A stretch of DNA of 44,210 nucleotides from Porticoccaceae bacterium (GCA_029246925.1 JAQWMF010000032.1:1-44210); one strand, 5' to 3'; numbered from the stretch's first letter, positions 28,642-38,360 are shown. A program made the numbers and translations. Notes: a model not told the origin generated them from the letters alone.

Positions 28642-29177
28642 TATTCCATTTCACCGACTAACTGCTGATAAAGGCTGCTCATTTCATCATCCCAAACTCG
28701 CTGGTCTACTACACCAACGCGGCGGTATCGAATAATACCCTGAGCATCTACCAAATAGGTTTCTGGCGCACCAGTGACACCTAAGTCAAAACCTAAACTT
28801 CCTTGAGCATCGACAATATTAAATAGATAGGGGTTACCTTTTTGCTTAAGCCATTGAATAGCCTGCTGATCTTGATCTTTGTAATTAAGGCCAATAATCG
28901 CTATACCCTCAGCGGCTAATTGATTGAGCATAGGGTGCTCAATTCGGCAGGCAAAGCACCAGGTAGCCCAAACATTGACCAGTACCACCTGAGAATCAAG
29001 ATCACGCTCAGAGAGCAACTCCTGATCATTAGCAAGAGATGGCAAGATAAAAGACGGGAATGGTTCGCCTACCAGTGCAGATGGCAATTCCGTTGGGTCT
29101 CTATCTAAACCCTTGAGTAGAAAAAGACTCAAAATGGCAAAAACCATCAATGGAACAAACAGTGCTATGCGATTCAT
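28641..29177 (-). CDS. ccmG: Thiol:disulfide interchange protein CcmG/DsbE
   Basis: This membrane-tethered periplasmic thioredoxin-like protein of 178 residues keeps apocytochrome cysteines reduced. It has an N-terminal helix (ALFVPLMVFAILSLFLL), the LVNVWATWCFACRIEHP active site (C74 and C77, a CFAC variant), and the CcmG insert GVTGAPETYLVDAQGIIRYR with the cis-Pro loop. It overlaps ccmF by 4 bases and ccmH by 1, so translation is coupled. Confidence 0.95.
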   Translation of the reverse strand: MNRIALFVPLMVFAILSLFLLKGLDRDPTELPSALVGEPFPSFILPSLANDQELLSERDLDSQVVLVNVWATWCFACRIEHPMLNQLAAEGIAIIGLNYKDQDQQAIQWLKQKGNPYLFNIVDAQGSLGFDLGVTGAPETYLVDAQGIIRYRRVGVVDQRVWDDEMSSLYQQLVGEME

Positions 29178-31135
29178 GGCGCAACCTTATTGTTGGCCTG
29201 AGATTTTTTTCGGCGGCGATAACGTCGATCGGTAGCGGCTAATAGTCCACCAATTGCCACCATAACAGCCCCCAACCAGATACAGCGAACAAATGGTTTA
29301 ACCTGTAAGCTCAGTGCCCAAGCACCGTTTGCTAAGGGCTCACCCAGAGACACATAGATATCCCTTGTCAGCGACGGATCAATAGCCGCTTCGGTCATTA
29401 CCTGCCCGCCGGCATTGTAATGTCGTTTTTCAGGAAATAAATTAGCGACCAACTGATTATTTTTGGTGACTGTAATCTGCGCTTGAAATGCTGTGAAATT
29501 TGGCCCGTCAACAGGATTAACACCCGAAAAATTAAACTCATAGCCAGCAATCATCGCATTGTCACCGGGTGCCATGCGCAATTCACGCGTTTGATCATAA
29601 GCTGAACTCAAACCTACACCTAATACACAGATGGCTAAACCCGTATGCGCTAATTGCATCCCTAAATAGCTATGGCTTAGCTTGGCTACACGCTTTAGAT
29701 CAATGCCGATTTTATCTCTCAGATCTGCCGCAATTGTGGCTATCAGCCAAGCCGTCATAAAGACCGTTAATCCCGCAGTGATTGAGTAGCTGAAATCTGT
29801 TGCTAAATAGACTGGTAAAATACCTGCACTAACAATTGCCAGCAGAAGTGGCACAGGGATTTTACTGAGTATTAAACTACTGTCTGTAGATTTCCATTGG
29901 GTAAATACAGCAATGCCCAACGCTATAACTAGTCCAACCGTCAAAGGCACAAAGAAGAAATTAAAGTACGGAGGTCCTACGGAAATTTTACCCAATTCGA
30001 GGACGTCAGCGACTAATGGGTACAGAGTGCCAATGAGAATCATGGTCATTGAACTGACTAATATCACATTATTAATGAGAAGCATGACTTCTCTCGACCA
30101 ACCGCTGTAGGCTGCAACCTTCCGCATCGCTGGACCGCGAAGCGCGAATAGCATCAAGGAACCACCGATAACTATCGCCAAAAACATCAGCATAAATACG
30201 CCGCGCTCTGGGTCTGAGGCAAAGGCATGTACTGAGGTCAAAATACCAGAGCGCACCAAAAAAGTGCCTAATAAACTCAGTGAAAAGGCGAAGATGGCCA
30301 ATAACAGCGTCCAACTTCGAAACACACCACGCTTTTCAGTCGCAGAGACACTATGTATCAATGCTGTGCCTACCAACCACGGCATAAGCGAGGCATTTTC
30401 TACCGGGTCCCAAAACCACCATCCGCCCCAGCCGAGCTCATAATAGGCCCACCAACTCCCCAGAGTAATACCAATAGTAAGGAACACCCACGCCAAATTG
30501 ATCCAGGGTCGCGACCAACGCGCCCATGCACTATCAAATTGCCCACCAATCAGCGCGGCAATAGCGAAAGCAAAGGGAACTGCAAAGCCAACGTAGCCCA
30601 TATACAGCATGGGTGGGTGAATAATTAATCCTATATCCTGTAGAAGTGGATTAAGGTCAGCACCTTCCATAGGCACCATTGGCAATAAGCGCTCAAATGG
30701 GTTAGACGTAAGCAGTAAAAATAGTGCAAAACCCACAGAAATAGCCCCTAGCACTGAGAGTATACGAGCGGTAAGTACCAGCGGCAGTGAACGACTAAAC
30801 AGTGCAACTGCTACGGTCCAACCTGCCAATATTAGTGCCCATAATAATAGAGAGCCCTCGTGAGCTGCCCAGACTGCGCTGATTTTGTAATGATCAGGCA
30901 GCGCTGTATTAGAATGTTGTGACACATATTTGAGTGAGAAGTCATCATTCAAAAAAGCTATGGCCAAGCAGCCAAAGGAAATAGCTACAAAAAATAGCTG
31001 CCCCATAGACAGGGAGCGACCCAATCGCATCCAGCTAGAATAGCCCTTAAAAGAACCTATCATAGGCACCAGTGACTGCAAAAGTGCCATACCCAGTGCA
31101 ATAATTAGAGCAAAATGCCCCAGTTCTGCTATCAC
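29174..31135 (-). CDS. ccmF: Cytochrome c haem lyase subunit CcmF
   Basis: CcmF is the large polytopic haem-handling subunit that joins haem from holo-CcmE to apocytochrome c. The 653-residue protein has about 15 hydrophobic segments. The haem-binding WWD domain reads GWGGWWFWDPVENASLMPWL, and flanking periplasmic histidines are present (for example IIHPPMLYMGYVG and ALIHS). The C-terminal periplasmic loop (MAPGDNAMIAGYEFNFSGVN) precedes a final helix and basic tail. Length is standard. It overlaps ccmG and ccmE by 4 bases each. Confidence 0.97.
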   Translation of the reverse strand: MIAELGHFALIIALGMALLQSLVPMIGSFKGYSSWMRLGRSLSMGQLFFVAISFGCLAIAFLNDDFSLKYVSQHSNTALPDHYKISAVWAAHEGSLLLWALILAGWTVAVALFSRSLPLVLTARILSVLGAISVGFALFLLLTSNPFERLLPMVPMEGADLNPLLQDIGLIIHPPMLYMGYVGFAVPFAFAIAALIGGQFDSAWARWSRPWINLAWVFLTIGITLGSWWAYYELGWGGWWFWDPVENASLMPWLVGTALIHSVSATEKRGVFRSWTLLLAIFAFSLSLLGTFLVRSGILTSVHAFASDPERGVFMLMFLAIVIGGSLMLFALRGPAMRKVAAYSGWSREVMLLINNVILVSSMTMILIGTLYPLVADVLELGKISVGPPYFNFFFVPLTVGLVIALGIAVFTQWKSTDSSLILSKIPVPLLLAIVSAGILPVYLATDFSYSITAGLTVFMTAWLIATIAADLRDKIGIDLKRVAKLSHSYLGMQLAHTGLAICVLGVGLSSAYDQTRELRMAPGDNAMIAGYEFNFSGVNPVDGPNFTAFQAQITVTKNNQLVANLFPEKRHYNAGGQVMTEAAIDPSLTRDIYVSLGEPLANGAWALSLQVKPFVRCIWLGAVMVAIGGLLAATDRRYRRRKKSQANNKVAP

Positions 31136-31602
31136 TTTTCAGCCTCTTGAGGTGAATACTTACCCTGCTGTTTTAGTTTATAAGCCTGATTCATCGCATC
31201 GGCTACTTCAGGTGGGGTGTAATTTTCATCATGCTTAGCAAGCACCTGTGATGCGCGCAAAATTTTGGCGCTATCTAATTTACCCGTGGCAATAGCTGCT
31301 TCACCCTCAGCAAATAAATCAGGCAGGATTCCACTGTAACTAATTTTTAAATTCCCTATTCCATCTGTTACCCAAAAGCTTACATCCAGAGAATCTAGCG
31401 ATCTCTCGATAGAGCCTTCCACCACCATTCCGCCGGCCCTAATGGTGACATTTTCAGGCGCTTCGCCCTGAATAACCTGCGAGGGTGTAAAAAAATAGTT
31501 GGCATTTTGACCCAACATATAGGCAATTAACCCAGCCGCCAGCGAACTGGCAACCACGATCAATAAAACAACCTGTAGTCTCTGCTTACGAATGGGATGC
31601 AT
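31132..31602 (-). CDS. ccmE: Haem chaperone CcmE
   Basis: CcmE carries haem covalently bound to a histidine from CcmABCD to CcmF in the periplasm. The 156-residue protein has an N-terminal helix (LQVVLLIVVASSLAAGLIAYML), an OB-fold domain (GGMVVEGSIERS) and the haem-binding motif LAKHDENYTPPEV with His124 and Tyr128. The ATG lies inside the 3' end of ccmD, a 17-base overlap. Confidence 0.96.
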   Translation of the reverse strand: MHPIRKQRLQVVLLIVVASSLAAGLIAYMLGQNANYFFTPSQVIQGEAPENVTIRAGGMVVEGSIERSLDSLDVSFWVTDGIGNLKISYSGILPDLFAEGEAAIATGKLDSAKILRASQVLAKHDENYTPPEVADAMNQAYKLKQQGKYSPQEAEK

Positions 31603-31804
31603 CTAATGCCTCTTTTTGTGTAGCGGCCTGATTGACCTGCTGTAGCTTTATATGTAGCTGGATATTTTTGAATTCCTGCTTTTTTTGGCATAGAGGTTTA
31701 ACCATTAACCCAACCATTACAACAATAGATATAATGAATGCAGACCAGACATAGACGCCATGTCCATCCATAAAAATAAGCTGCTGTAGGCTATCAAAAT
31801 ACAT
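31586..31804 (-). CDS. ccmD: Haem exporter protein CcmD
   Basis: This small single-pass membrane protein of 72 residues is needed to release holo-CcmE from CcmABC. The FMDGHGVYVWSAFIISIVVMV motif, with GHGxYVW before the helix, is characteristic. A coiled, basic cytoplasmic tail follows. It lies between ccmC (2 bases) and ccmE (17-base overlap). Confidence 0.92.
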   Translation of the reverse strand: MYFDSLQQLIFMDGHGVYVWSAFIISIVVMVGLMVKPLCQKKQEFKNIQLHIKLQQVNQAATQKEALDASHS

Positions 31805-31806
31805 AA

Positions 31807-32571
31807 TTATTTCTCTGCTAATTTATCGGTTACAAGTTGTTTAACCCAACTCGCTCTATATTCACGTCGAAGAATCTCTGCTCTAGTAAAGAGAATCAAT
31901 GAAACTGCATAGAAGGCATAAAAACCTACAATCATGACCACCAGTGGCATAAACATATCTGGATGCATGCTGGGTGCACCAGTAAATTTAATGGTCGCCG
32001 GTTGGTGAAGGGTCTGCCACCAATCAACTGATTTATAAATTATAGGTACATTAACCATGCCCACTAAGCCCAAAATAGCTGATGCTTTATCTGCGGCCTC
32101 ATGGCTAGAATAGGTATGGCGCAATGCCATCACACCTATGTATAGAAATAATAAAATTAACATAGAGGTAATTCGCGCATCCCATACCCAGTAAGCACCC
32201 CAGGTTGGCTTACCCCAGATGGCACCAGTGACTAAGGCGATAAAGGTTAAAGCCGCACCAATGGGTGCCGCTGAACGCATTAGCATATAAGATAGTTTAA
32301 TCCGCCAAATTAGACCCACAGCGCCTGCTATAGCCATTAAATAATAGCCTGCTAGCGCTACCACAGAAGCGGGCACATGTACGTATATTATGCGAAAACT
32401 ATTACCCTGTTTTGCATCAGGCGGCGCATAAGCAAGCCCCCATACTAGGCCGGCAACAAGTAGAGACAACATAATAAAACTCAACCAAGGCAACCAGCGC
32501 TGAGTTTTTTGATAAAACCACCGCGGAGACCCAAGGCGGTGAAACCATGTCCATTGCAGATGTAAATTCAT
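31807..32571 (-). CDS. ccmC: Haem exporter/handling protein CcmC
   Basis: CcmC loads haem onto CcmE. The 254-residue protein has six hydrophobic segments and the WWD-type motif GKPTWGAYWVWDARITSML. Conserved histidines are in IYVHVPASVVAL and TLHQPATIKF. Motifs and length are standard. It lies 7 bases downstream of ccmB. Confidence 0.96.
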   Translation of the reverse strand: MNLHLQWTWFHRLGSPRWFYQKTQRWLPWLSFIMLSLLVAGLVWGLAYAPPDAKQGNSFRIIYVHVPASVVALAGYYLMAIAGAVGLIWRIKLSYMLMRSAAPIGAALTFIALVTGAIWGKPTWGAYWVWDARITSMLILLFLYIGVMALRHTYSSHEAADKASAILGLVGMVNVPIIYKSVDWWQTLHQPATIKFTGAPSMHPDMFMPLVVMIVGFYAFYAVSLILFTRAEILRREYRASWVKQLVTDKLAEK

Positions 32572-32578
32572 TTAACGT

Positions 32579-33259
32579 TTATCCATTTTTCGCAAGTCGC
32601 AGACCTGCGTTAATTGCTAGAGGGCAGAGCGCTATAGCTATGGCCAAAAAAGCAGCCAAAATAGCCAGTGGCGCCGTCCAATCAAGTCCATCAACGGCAC
32701 TTTGAATAGTCGCACTACCAAAAATAAGAACCGGCATATACAACGGCATAACAAGCAATGCCAAAAGAACACCACCCTGTCGCGGCAAGGTTAAAGCCGC
32801 GCCCACTGCACCAATCAAACTCAGCACAGCAGTCCCTAGAGCTAAACTTAATATCATTGGAATAACGGCCACTACAGGTAGTGAAAACCATATACCAATC
32901 AATGGCGACAACAATGTCAGTGGCAACCCTATCATCAGCCAATGGGCGGCTATTTTACCCAAAATTGGTAAAATCAGCATATTGGGCGACAGTAACATCT
33001 GCTCTAAAGAGCCATCCTGAAGATCATCACTAAACAGGCGCTCAACCGATAATAGTGTCGCTAGCACTGCTAGAATCCAAATAATACCGGGGGCGAGCTG
33101 TGCCAATCGCTCAGCTTCTGGCGCAATCGCCAGAGGAACAAGTGCCGAGATCAAGAGAAAAAATATCAAAGGTTTTACAAGGTCAGTCTTGTTTCTGATA
33201 CCAAGCAATAAGTCTCGATATAAATAGGCTGAAAAACCACCAGAAAGATAATTGTACAT
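32579..33259 (-). CDS. ccmB: Haem exporter protein CcmB
   Basis: This is the membrane subunit of the CcmAB ABC transporter, which uses ATP to release holo-CcmE from CcmCD. It has 226 residues and six hydrophobic segments. The FSAYLYRDLLLGIRNKTDLVKPL start and the LFSDDLQDGSLEQMLLSP loop are family signatures. It begins immediately after ccmA, with no intergenic base. Confidence 0.95.
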   Translation of the reverse strand: MYNYLSGGFSAYLYRDLLLGIRNKTDLVKPLIFFLLISALVPLAIAPEAERLAQLAPGIIWILAVLATLLSVERLFSDDLQDGSLEQMLLSPNMLILPILGKIAAHWLMIGLPLTLLSPLIGIWFSLPVVAVIPMILSLALGTAVLSLIGAVGAALTLPRQGGVLLALLVMPLYMPVLIFGSATIQSAVDGLDWTAPLAILAAFLAIAIALCPLAINAGLRLAKNG

Positions 33260-33892
33260 CTACATTACCTCCCTATATGACTGAAGCCTATAACTACGAG
33301 CCTCTATTTTAACCAGATCTTGGTGGGAGGAAAACACCATAGCGCCCCCACTATTCAAATGCTGCTGCATACAGCCCTCGATAAAAGCAACACCCTGCTT
33401 ATCAAGCGCAGCAAATGGCTCATCCAGATACCATAGAGAGGCCGTTGTGGTCACTAGGCGAGCCAGTGCAACACGTCGATGTTGACCTGCAGATAACCTG
33501 TAACATGGCATGTTTGCATAATGCTCAAGGCCCACCGACTGTAATGCCAATGCTATTTTTTCTGCTGAGGTATTATCTGGGCTCATCCATCTAAGATTTT
33601 CTTCAACCGAAAGTGTAGCTTTTACACCTGACTGGTGACCTATAAATAAAATATCAGAAAGATAGTCATATCGACATTTGCTAAACGTTTGACCGCGAAA
33701 AAAAATACTACCCGCACTTGGCTCCAGCAGATTGATCAATATTTGGAAAAACGTCGTCTTACCCGCCCCATTTGCACCCTCAATATGCAAAGCTTCGCCA
33801 GAGTTTAGCTGCAAACTCACAGGTTCGAAGAGCAACGTATCGTTGCGCTCAAAAGCAAGGTTATCGATTTTAAGTATATTTGTGGCGGCCAA
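33260..33892 (-). CDS. ccmA: Cytochrome c biogenesis ATP-binding protein CcmA
   Basis: This is the ATPase subunit of the CcmAB transporter. The 210-residue protein has Walker A GANGAGKTT (39-47), the Q-loop region FIGHQSGVKATLSVEENLRW, signature LSAGQHRRVALARL, Walker B LWYLDEPFAALD and the switch His in FSSHQD. It is the first gene of the ccmABCDEFGHI operon, all on the minus strand with overlaps or gaps of no more than 7 bases. A promoter would lie in the 95-base gap upstream or before the neighbouring small gene. Confidence 0.96.
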   Translation of the reverse strand: MAATNILKIDNLAFERNDTLLFEPVSLQLNSGEALHIEGANGAGKTTFFQILINLLEPSAGSIFFRGQTFSKCRYDYLSDILFIGHQSGVKATLSVEENLRWMSPDNTSAEKIALALQSVGLEHYANMPCYRLSAGQHRRVALARLVTTTASLWYLDEPFAALDKQGVAFIEGCMQQHLNSGGAMVFSSHQDLVKIEARSYRLQSYREVM

Positions 33893-33987
33893 TGGACTTC
33901 ATCAATCCCAAAAAAAATTAAGGCTCTATTATGCCAAAAAACTCAGCGGGATGCTGACTGTTGTACAAATGAATTAATATCTTCGAG

Positions 33988-34212
33988 CTACTCGTCCAAA
34001 TCATCAAAGTCAAATTCTCGCACCTGTCGATAAATACGGCTATCCTCAAGTTTCTGCTCTAACCTCCTTCTAGAACTGAAATCCTCTTTAAACTTTTTCT
34101 TTAGAGCTGTGCTATCACCACGATTACTTGACTGACCGCCTTGAGAATTAGAATCAACAGTATGCTGAAACTTGCTATCAATTTCTTCTACATTTTCAAT
34201 ATCGCTACTCAT
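33988..34212 (-). CDS. Small charged protein, PA3496-like
   Basis: This 74-residue, highly charged, cysteine-free protein has a polar N-terminal half (Ser/Gln/Asn rich). The C-terminal half is basic then acidic (FSSRRRLEQKLEDSRIYRQV, REFDFDDLDE). The RRRLE…ED/ER…DFD pattern recalls the PA3496 family, annotated as putative envelope integrity proteins in Pseudomonas. I am only moderately sure of that link. It lies 95 bases upstream of ccmA on the same strand and has no evident role in cytochrome maturation. The 260 bases between it and the divergent cca gene are AT-rich with no open gene. Confidence 0.6.
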   Translation of the reverse strand: MSSDIENVEEIDSKFQHTVDSNSQGGQSSNRGDSTALKKKFKEDFSSRRRLEQKLEDSRIYRQVREFDFDDLDE

Positions 34213-34472
34213 GGGCTACCCCACTATCTAAAAAAAACACAAAAGTCTTACATCTAAACGGTTAAATTCGAGCGATTTATGTCGCCAATAAAATACTTCC
34301 TCGCTCTTTTTTCTTACGATAATTAAATAATAGTCGATCACTGGAAAAATGCAGAAAATTGGCAACCCAATTTATTTATTAATGAGTTAAAATGATATTA
34401 ATATGAACTTAGCTAGCGATTGAGAACCTTTAGCGAGACCACTACAATGGATAAATTGAACAAGAGGTTAGT

Positions 34473-35702
34473 ATGCAAATTTATTTGGTTGGTGGCGCAG
34501 TTCGCGACAGCTTACTCAATTACCCAAGCACAGAAAATGACTGGGTAGTGGTTGGCGCCACACCCGAACAAATGACTAATCAGGGGTACAAACCTGTAGG
34601 CCAAGACTTCCCCGTATTTATTCACCCCAAGACTAGCGAAGAATACGCCCTAGCGCGCACCGAAAGAAAATCCGGTCATGGTTACAAAGGTTTTGAATTT
34701 TATACCTCCGTAGACGTGACTCTTGAAGATGACCTGATTCGCCGAGACCTAACTATTAATGCAATGGCTCAAGATAAAGAGGGTAATCTCATTGATCCTT
34801 TTGGCGGTCAAAAAGACCTTGAAAAAAAGAAACTTCGCCACGTCTCTGACGCCTTTACCGAGGACCCATTAAGAGTACTGAGAGTTGCACGGTTTGCCGC
34901 TCGCTACCAACATCTTGGGTTCTCAATCGCCGATGAAACAATGGATTTGATGAAATCAATTGTAGCGGATGGGGAAATGGCGTTTTTAGTAGCGGAAAGA
35001 GTCTGGAAAGAAACCTCTAGAGCACTCACCGAGCAATCACCACAGATTTATATTGAAGTTCTAAAAGACTGTGGTGCATTAAATGCCCTTTTCCCAGAAA
35101 TAGATACCTTATTTGGCGTGCCGCAACGGGCTGATTACCACCCTGAAGTGGATGCCGGCATCCATACCCTAATGGCGCTAGAGCAATCTGTAAAACTATC
35201 AGATTGCAGCGCTGTGAGATTTAGCGTTTTAGTCCATGATGTTGGCAAGACGCTAACATCCAAGACTGTACTCCCAAGTCATACTGGGCATGAAAAAAAA
35301 GGTTTACCCCTCGTCAAAGCCCTATGTGACCGATTAACTGTGCCCAACAATCATCGCCAACTTGCCATGGCAGTCACCGAGTACCATCTACATTCGCACA
35401 AAGCTAAAGAACTTAAACCTGCCACCATCTTGAAGCTTTTTCAAAATATTGGTGCCCTAAGAGATCATCATAGGTTAAGAGATTTTTTACATTGCTGTGA
35501 GGCAGATGCACGTGGTAGAACTGGTTTTGAAAATATTACATACCCTGCAAGAGACTACCTGACTGCAGCATTATCTGCTGTGAAAAATGTCGATATTTCT
35601 GACCTAGTTGCTGAAGGTGTCAAAGGGTCTGAAATTGGGCGTCAACTAAAACAGCGACAAATTGCGCAACTAACGACTTTTAAATCGGACTATCAGGGAT
35701 AA
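34473..35702 (+). CDS. cca: Multifunctional CCA-adding enzyme (tRNA nucleotidyltransferase)
   Basis: Cca builds and repairs the 3' CCA end of tRNAs. The 409-residue protein has the class II nucleotidyltransferase head ([13 protein letters not shown]). The metal motif is E21-N-D23, an ExD variant of the usual DxD. The [12 protein letters not shown] and [16 protein letters not shown] motifs and the C-terminal HD phosphohydrolase domain (LVHDVGK, then [10 protein letters not shown]) follow. The HD domain marks the gammaproteobacterial multifunctional form. AAGAGG lies 5 bases before the ATG. It is followed 9 bases later by the pteridine reductase. Confidence 0.97.
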   Translation: MQIYLVGGAVRDSLLNYPSTENDWVVVGATPEQMTNQGYKPVGQDFPVFIHPKTSEEYALARTERKSGHGYKGFEFYTSVDVTLEDDLIRRDLTINAMAQDKEGNLIDPFGGQKDLEKKKLRHVSDAFTEDPLRVLRVARFAARYQHLGFSIADETMDLMKSIVADGEMAFLVAERVWKETSRALTEQSPQIYIEVLKDCGALNALFPEIDTLFGVPQRADYHPEVDAGIHTLMALEQSVKLSDCSAVRFSVLVHDVGKTLTSKTVLPSHTGHEKKGLPLVKALCDRLTVPNNHRQLAMAVTEYHLHSHKAKELKPATILKLFQNIGALRDHHRLRDFLHCCEADARGRTGFENITYPARDYLTAALSAVKNVDISDLVAEGVKGSEIGRQLKQRQIAQLTTFKSDYQG

Positions 35703-35711
35703 GACGGCCTT

Positions 35712-36452
35712 ATGAATAATAGAGCAAAAGTGGTTCTAATTACTGGGGCAGCCCGCCGCATTGGCGCCAATATTGCGCAACTTTTTCACAATGCAAATTA
35801 TCGCGTGGTTATTCATTACAATCAGTCTGCTAGTGCCGCCAACAAGCTCTGCAAAACATTAAACGATATTGATCCAGATAGCTGTCTAATGATTCAAGCT
35901 AACTTAAGCAGCACCTCTGGTATAAAAAAAATAACGGATTTGATAGTCAATATGGGGCGACTTGATGTACTGGTTAACAACGCATCAAGCTTCTATCCAA
36001 CGCCTTTAAAAAACTGCGATCAAGAGCAATGGGATGATTTAATAGGAAGCAACCTAAAAGGGCCTTTTTTCCTAACTCAAGCATTAAGCCCCCTACTCAA
36101 AAGGCAGTTAGGCGCAGTAGTTAATATTTCAGATATGCATGCCCGGCAAGCGCTAGCTGCTCATTCAATTTACAGCATAGCCAAGGGGGGCAATATTGCT
36201 ATGACCAAAACAATGGCATTAGAGCTTGCACCTGAGGTTAGAGTTAACTCGGTTGCCCCAGGTGCCATTCTATGGCCTGAACACGAAGAAGATGATCTCG
36301 AAAAACAGCAGTCAGTATTAAAAAATGTACCCATGGGAAGACTGGGTAGTGCATCGGATATCGCAGATACGGTTTTCTTTTTAGCTGTAGACGCAAGCTA
36401 TATGACCGGCCAGACTATAGCCGTAGATGGCGGAAGATCCACCAGCCTTTAG
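35712..36452 (+). CDS. Pteridine reductase (PTR1/FolM-type SDR)
   Basis: This is a 246-residue short-chain reductase. The NADPH motif is TGAARRIG (11-18), a TGxxxRxG form that typifies pteridine reductases and differs from the common TGxxxGxG. Other motifs are VNNASSFYPTP (89-99), Asp141 in ISDMHARQAL and the catalytic Y154xxxK158. The C-terminus is TGQTIAVDGGR. Such enzymes reduce dihydrobiopterin or dihydrofolate to the tetrahydro form. Location beside folK and folB supports a folate/pterin role. Its end overlaps folK by 4 bases in convergent orientation, and it is likely co-transcribed with cca. Confidence 0.88.
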   Translation: MNNRAKVVLITGAARRIGANIAQLFHNANYRVVIHYNQSASAANKLCKTLNDIDPDSCLMIQANLSSTSGIKKITDLIVNMGRLDVLVNNASSFYPTPLKNCDQEQWDDLIGSNLKGPFFLTQALSPLLKRQLGAVVNISDMHARQALAAHSIYSIAKGGNIAMTKTMALELAPEVRVNSVAPGAILWPEHEEDDLEKQQSVLKNVPMGRLGSASDIADTVFFLAVDASYMTGQTIAVDGGRSTSL

Positions 36453-36949
36453 ACCGATGACTGCCATTCAAACTTAACTGGCCACAGATCTTGGCTCGCT
36501 TTATCAAATTCCTGCCAGTGTTCACCGATTGTTTTATGGGTCAATGGGTGGGTCATATCAGCCGCTAATTCCGCTAAAGGCTGAAGTACAAAAGCATTCT
36601 TCAGCACTTCGCTTCTCGGCAGACTAATACCGTCAAATTCACCCGCTAAATTATCCACTGTCAAGATATCTATATCCAAACTTCGCGGGCCAAATTTTGG
36701 CGCACTTCGATCGCGGCCATGACAATCTTCGATATGCTTTAGAATCTTGGTAACCTCACCCACAGGCAGATCTGAATTTACTCCTACCACCAGATTAAAA
36801 AAGCTATCGCCGTCAAAGCCCACTGCAACCGATTCATAAACAGTAGAAATCTCAAGAGCACCAAAGCGACCAGTAAGGGCATCCAGTGCCGCACCAATAT
36901 GATGTTCTCGATCAATATTACTGCCAAGACTTAAGTAAATTAATGCCAT
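36449..36949 (-). CDS. folK: 2-amino-4-hydroxy-6-hydroxymethyldihydropteridine diphosphokinase
   Basis: FolK transfers pyrophosphate from ATP to 6-hydroxymethyl-dihydropterin, just before dihydropteroate synthase. The 166-residue protein has IYLSLGSNIDREHHIGAALDAL, VAVGFDGDSFFNLVVGV and the PROSITE-type GPRSLDIDIL motif with the metal-binding DxD. Its ATG overlaps the folB stop by one base (TAATG), giving translational coupling. Confidence 0.95.
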   Translation of the reverse strand: MALIYLSLGSNIDREHHIGAALDALTGRFGALEISTVYESVAVGFDGDSFFNLVVGVNSDLPVGEVTKILKHIEDCHGRDRSAPKFGPRSLDIDILTVDNLAGEFDGISLPRSEVLKNAFVLQPLAELAADMTHPLTHKTIGEHWQEFDKASQDLWPVKFEWQSSV

Positions 36950-37320
36950 TAAACAGCAACTCCAGCTGGCTTTTCACCGCGTTGTATCAAAATACCCACA
37001 TCCTTGGAGCCCCGCAAAGCACCCGGCTTGCTGACTCGTAGCCTTAGCCAAGGAACAGAAAATTCATTGAGCACAATAGCCGCGACTTCTTCAGCCATAC
37101 GCTCTACCAGCAAAAATTCGCTCTCTTCAACAAATGCAATTAGTCGTTTAGCTATGGATTTATAATTTAATGCACATTGAATATCATCCGTTTCCCCTGC
37201 TTTGCGGATATCATGAGCCATATCTAAATCCAAACTGACCGTTTGTTTTACCTCACGCTCCCAGTCATAAATGCCAATAATGGTCTCAATACGCAAATCT
37301 CTAATATAAACAATATCCAT
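36949..37320 (-). CDS. folB: Dihydroneopterin aldolase
   Basis: FolB cleaves 7,8-dihydroneopterin to 6-hydroxymethyl-dihydropterin and glycolaldehyde. The 123-residue protein has the start DIVYIRDLRIETIIGIYDWEREVKQ, the catalytic Glu region (IETIIGIYDWE), ALNYKSIAKRLIAFVE and the C-terminal LRLRVSKPGALRGSKDVG with its Lys. It supplies the substrate for the next gene, folK. Stop and start codons overlap (TAATG) with tsaD and folK on either side. plsY, which lies between tsaD and folB in Pseudomonas, is absent. Confidence 0.95.
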   Translation of the reverse strand: MDIVYIRDLRIETIIGIYDWEREVKQTVSLDLDMAHDIRKAGETDDIQCALNYKSIAKRLIAFVEESEFLLVERMAEEVAAIVLNEFSVPWLRLRVSKPGALRGSKDVGILIQRGEKPAGVAV

Positions 37321-38360
37321 TAACTTAATTCCTCAATTGAAGAAAGGTTCTGCAGTGGCCAACGGGGCGTAACTGATAAAGCCAATTCACTTCGCTCACC
37401 CGCAAGCAATCTCTGACATCCGGCATAAGCAATCATAGCGCCATTGTCTGTGCAAAATTCATGTCGTGCATAGAAAACTTCAGCATTGTTTTTCGCTAAT
37501 TCTGTTTCTAGCTTTTCGCGCAAACGCTTATTAGCAGAAACTCCACCAGCAATCACCAGCTTACTCATACCCGTTTGCTTTAGTGCTCGCTTGCATTTTA
37601 TCACTAGCGTATCAACCACAGCCTCCTGAAAACCAGCACAAATATCCAGCACGGTTTGATCATCGGGAAGCACGTCATCTCCACGATATTTTTCAATCAA
37701 ATTTCTAGTATGAGTCTTTAACCCAGAAAAACTAAAATCTAGTCCAGGACGGTCAGTCATTGGTCGAGGAAAATCGAAGCGCTGCACCTGCCCTTTTTCA
37801 GCCATAGTCGCCAGTACTGGGCCACCAGGGTAATCCAAATCTAACATCTTAGCGATTTTATCAAAGGCTTCGCCGGCGGCATCATCAAGAGACTCACCGA
37901 GTAATTGATAGCGACCAATACCTTCAACCAAAACCAATTGAGTGTGACCACCAGAGACCAATAACGCCACAAAGGGAAATTCCGGTGGTGTGTCTTCCAA
38001 CATCGGCGCCAATAGATGGCCTTCCATATGATGTACGCCAATTACCGGCACATCCAAAGTAAAACCAAGGCCTGTTGCCATAGAACCGCCTACCATAAGC
38101 GCACCCATCAACCCGGGGCCTGCAGTATAAGCAATACCATCAATCGCCTGCTTGGTAACACCTGCTTTAGTGAGAACCTCATTTAGCATTGGCAGTATTT
38201 TTCTCACATGGTCACGAGAGGCTAATTCTGGCACCACACCGCCATAGTCAGCATGAAGCGCCACCTGAGAGTAAAGACTGTGCGCCAAGAGCCCTTTTGC
38301 ACTGTCATAGACCGCAAAACCAGTTTCATCACAAGATGTTTCAATTCCAAGTACAAGCAT
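37320..38360 (-). CDS. tsaD: tRNA N6-adenosine threonylcarbamoyltransferase
   Basis: TsaD transfers the threonylcarbamoyl group from threonylcarbamoyl-AMP to A37 of ANN-decoding tRNAs (t6A), working with TsaB and TsaE. The 346-residue ASKHA-fold protein has [16 protein letters not shown] and iron ligands His111 and His115 in HHMEGHL. Other motifs are [50 protein letters not shown] and [12 protein letters not shown]. It is first in the tsaD–folB–folK operon and divergent from rpsU, as in Pseudomonas. Confidence 0.98.
   Translation of the reverse strand: MLVLGIETSCDETGFAVYDSAKGLLAHSLYSQVALHADYGGVVPELASRDHVRKILPMLNEVLTKAGVTKQAIDGIAYTAGPGLMGALMVGGSMATGLGFTLDVPVIGVHHMEGHLLAPMLEDTPPEFPFVALLVSGGHTQLVLVEGIGRYQLLGESLDDAAGEAFDKIAKMLDLDYPGGPVLATMAEKGQVQRFDFPRPMTDRPGLDFSFSGLKTHTRNLIEKYRGDDVLPDDQTVLDICAGFQEAVVDTLVIKCKRALKQTGMSKLVIAGGVSANKRLREKLETELAKNNAEVFYARHEFCTDNGAMIAYAGCQRLLAGERSELALSVTPRWPLQNLSSIEELS

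Noticed and set aside
34530-34545. Loss of the catalytic DxD in Cca (E21-N-D23)
   Set aside because: ExD variants occur in functional class II nucleotidyltransferases, Glu can bind metal, and all other motifs are intact.
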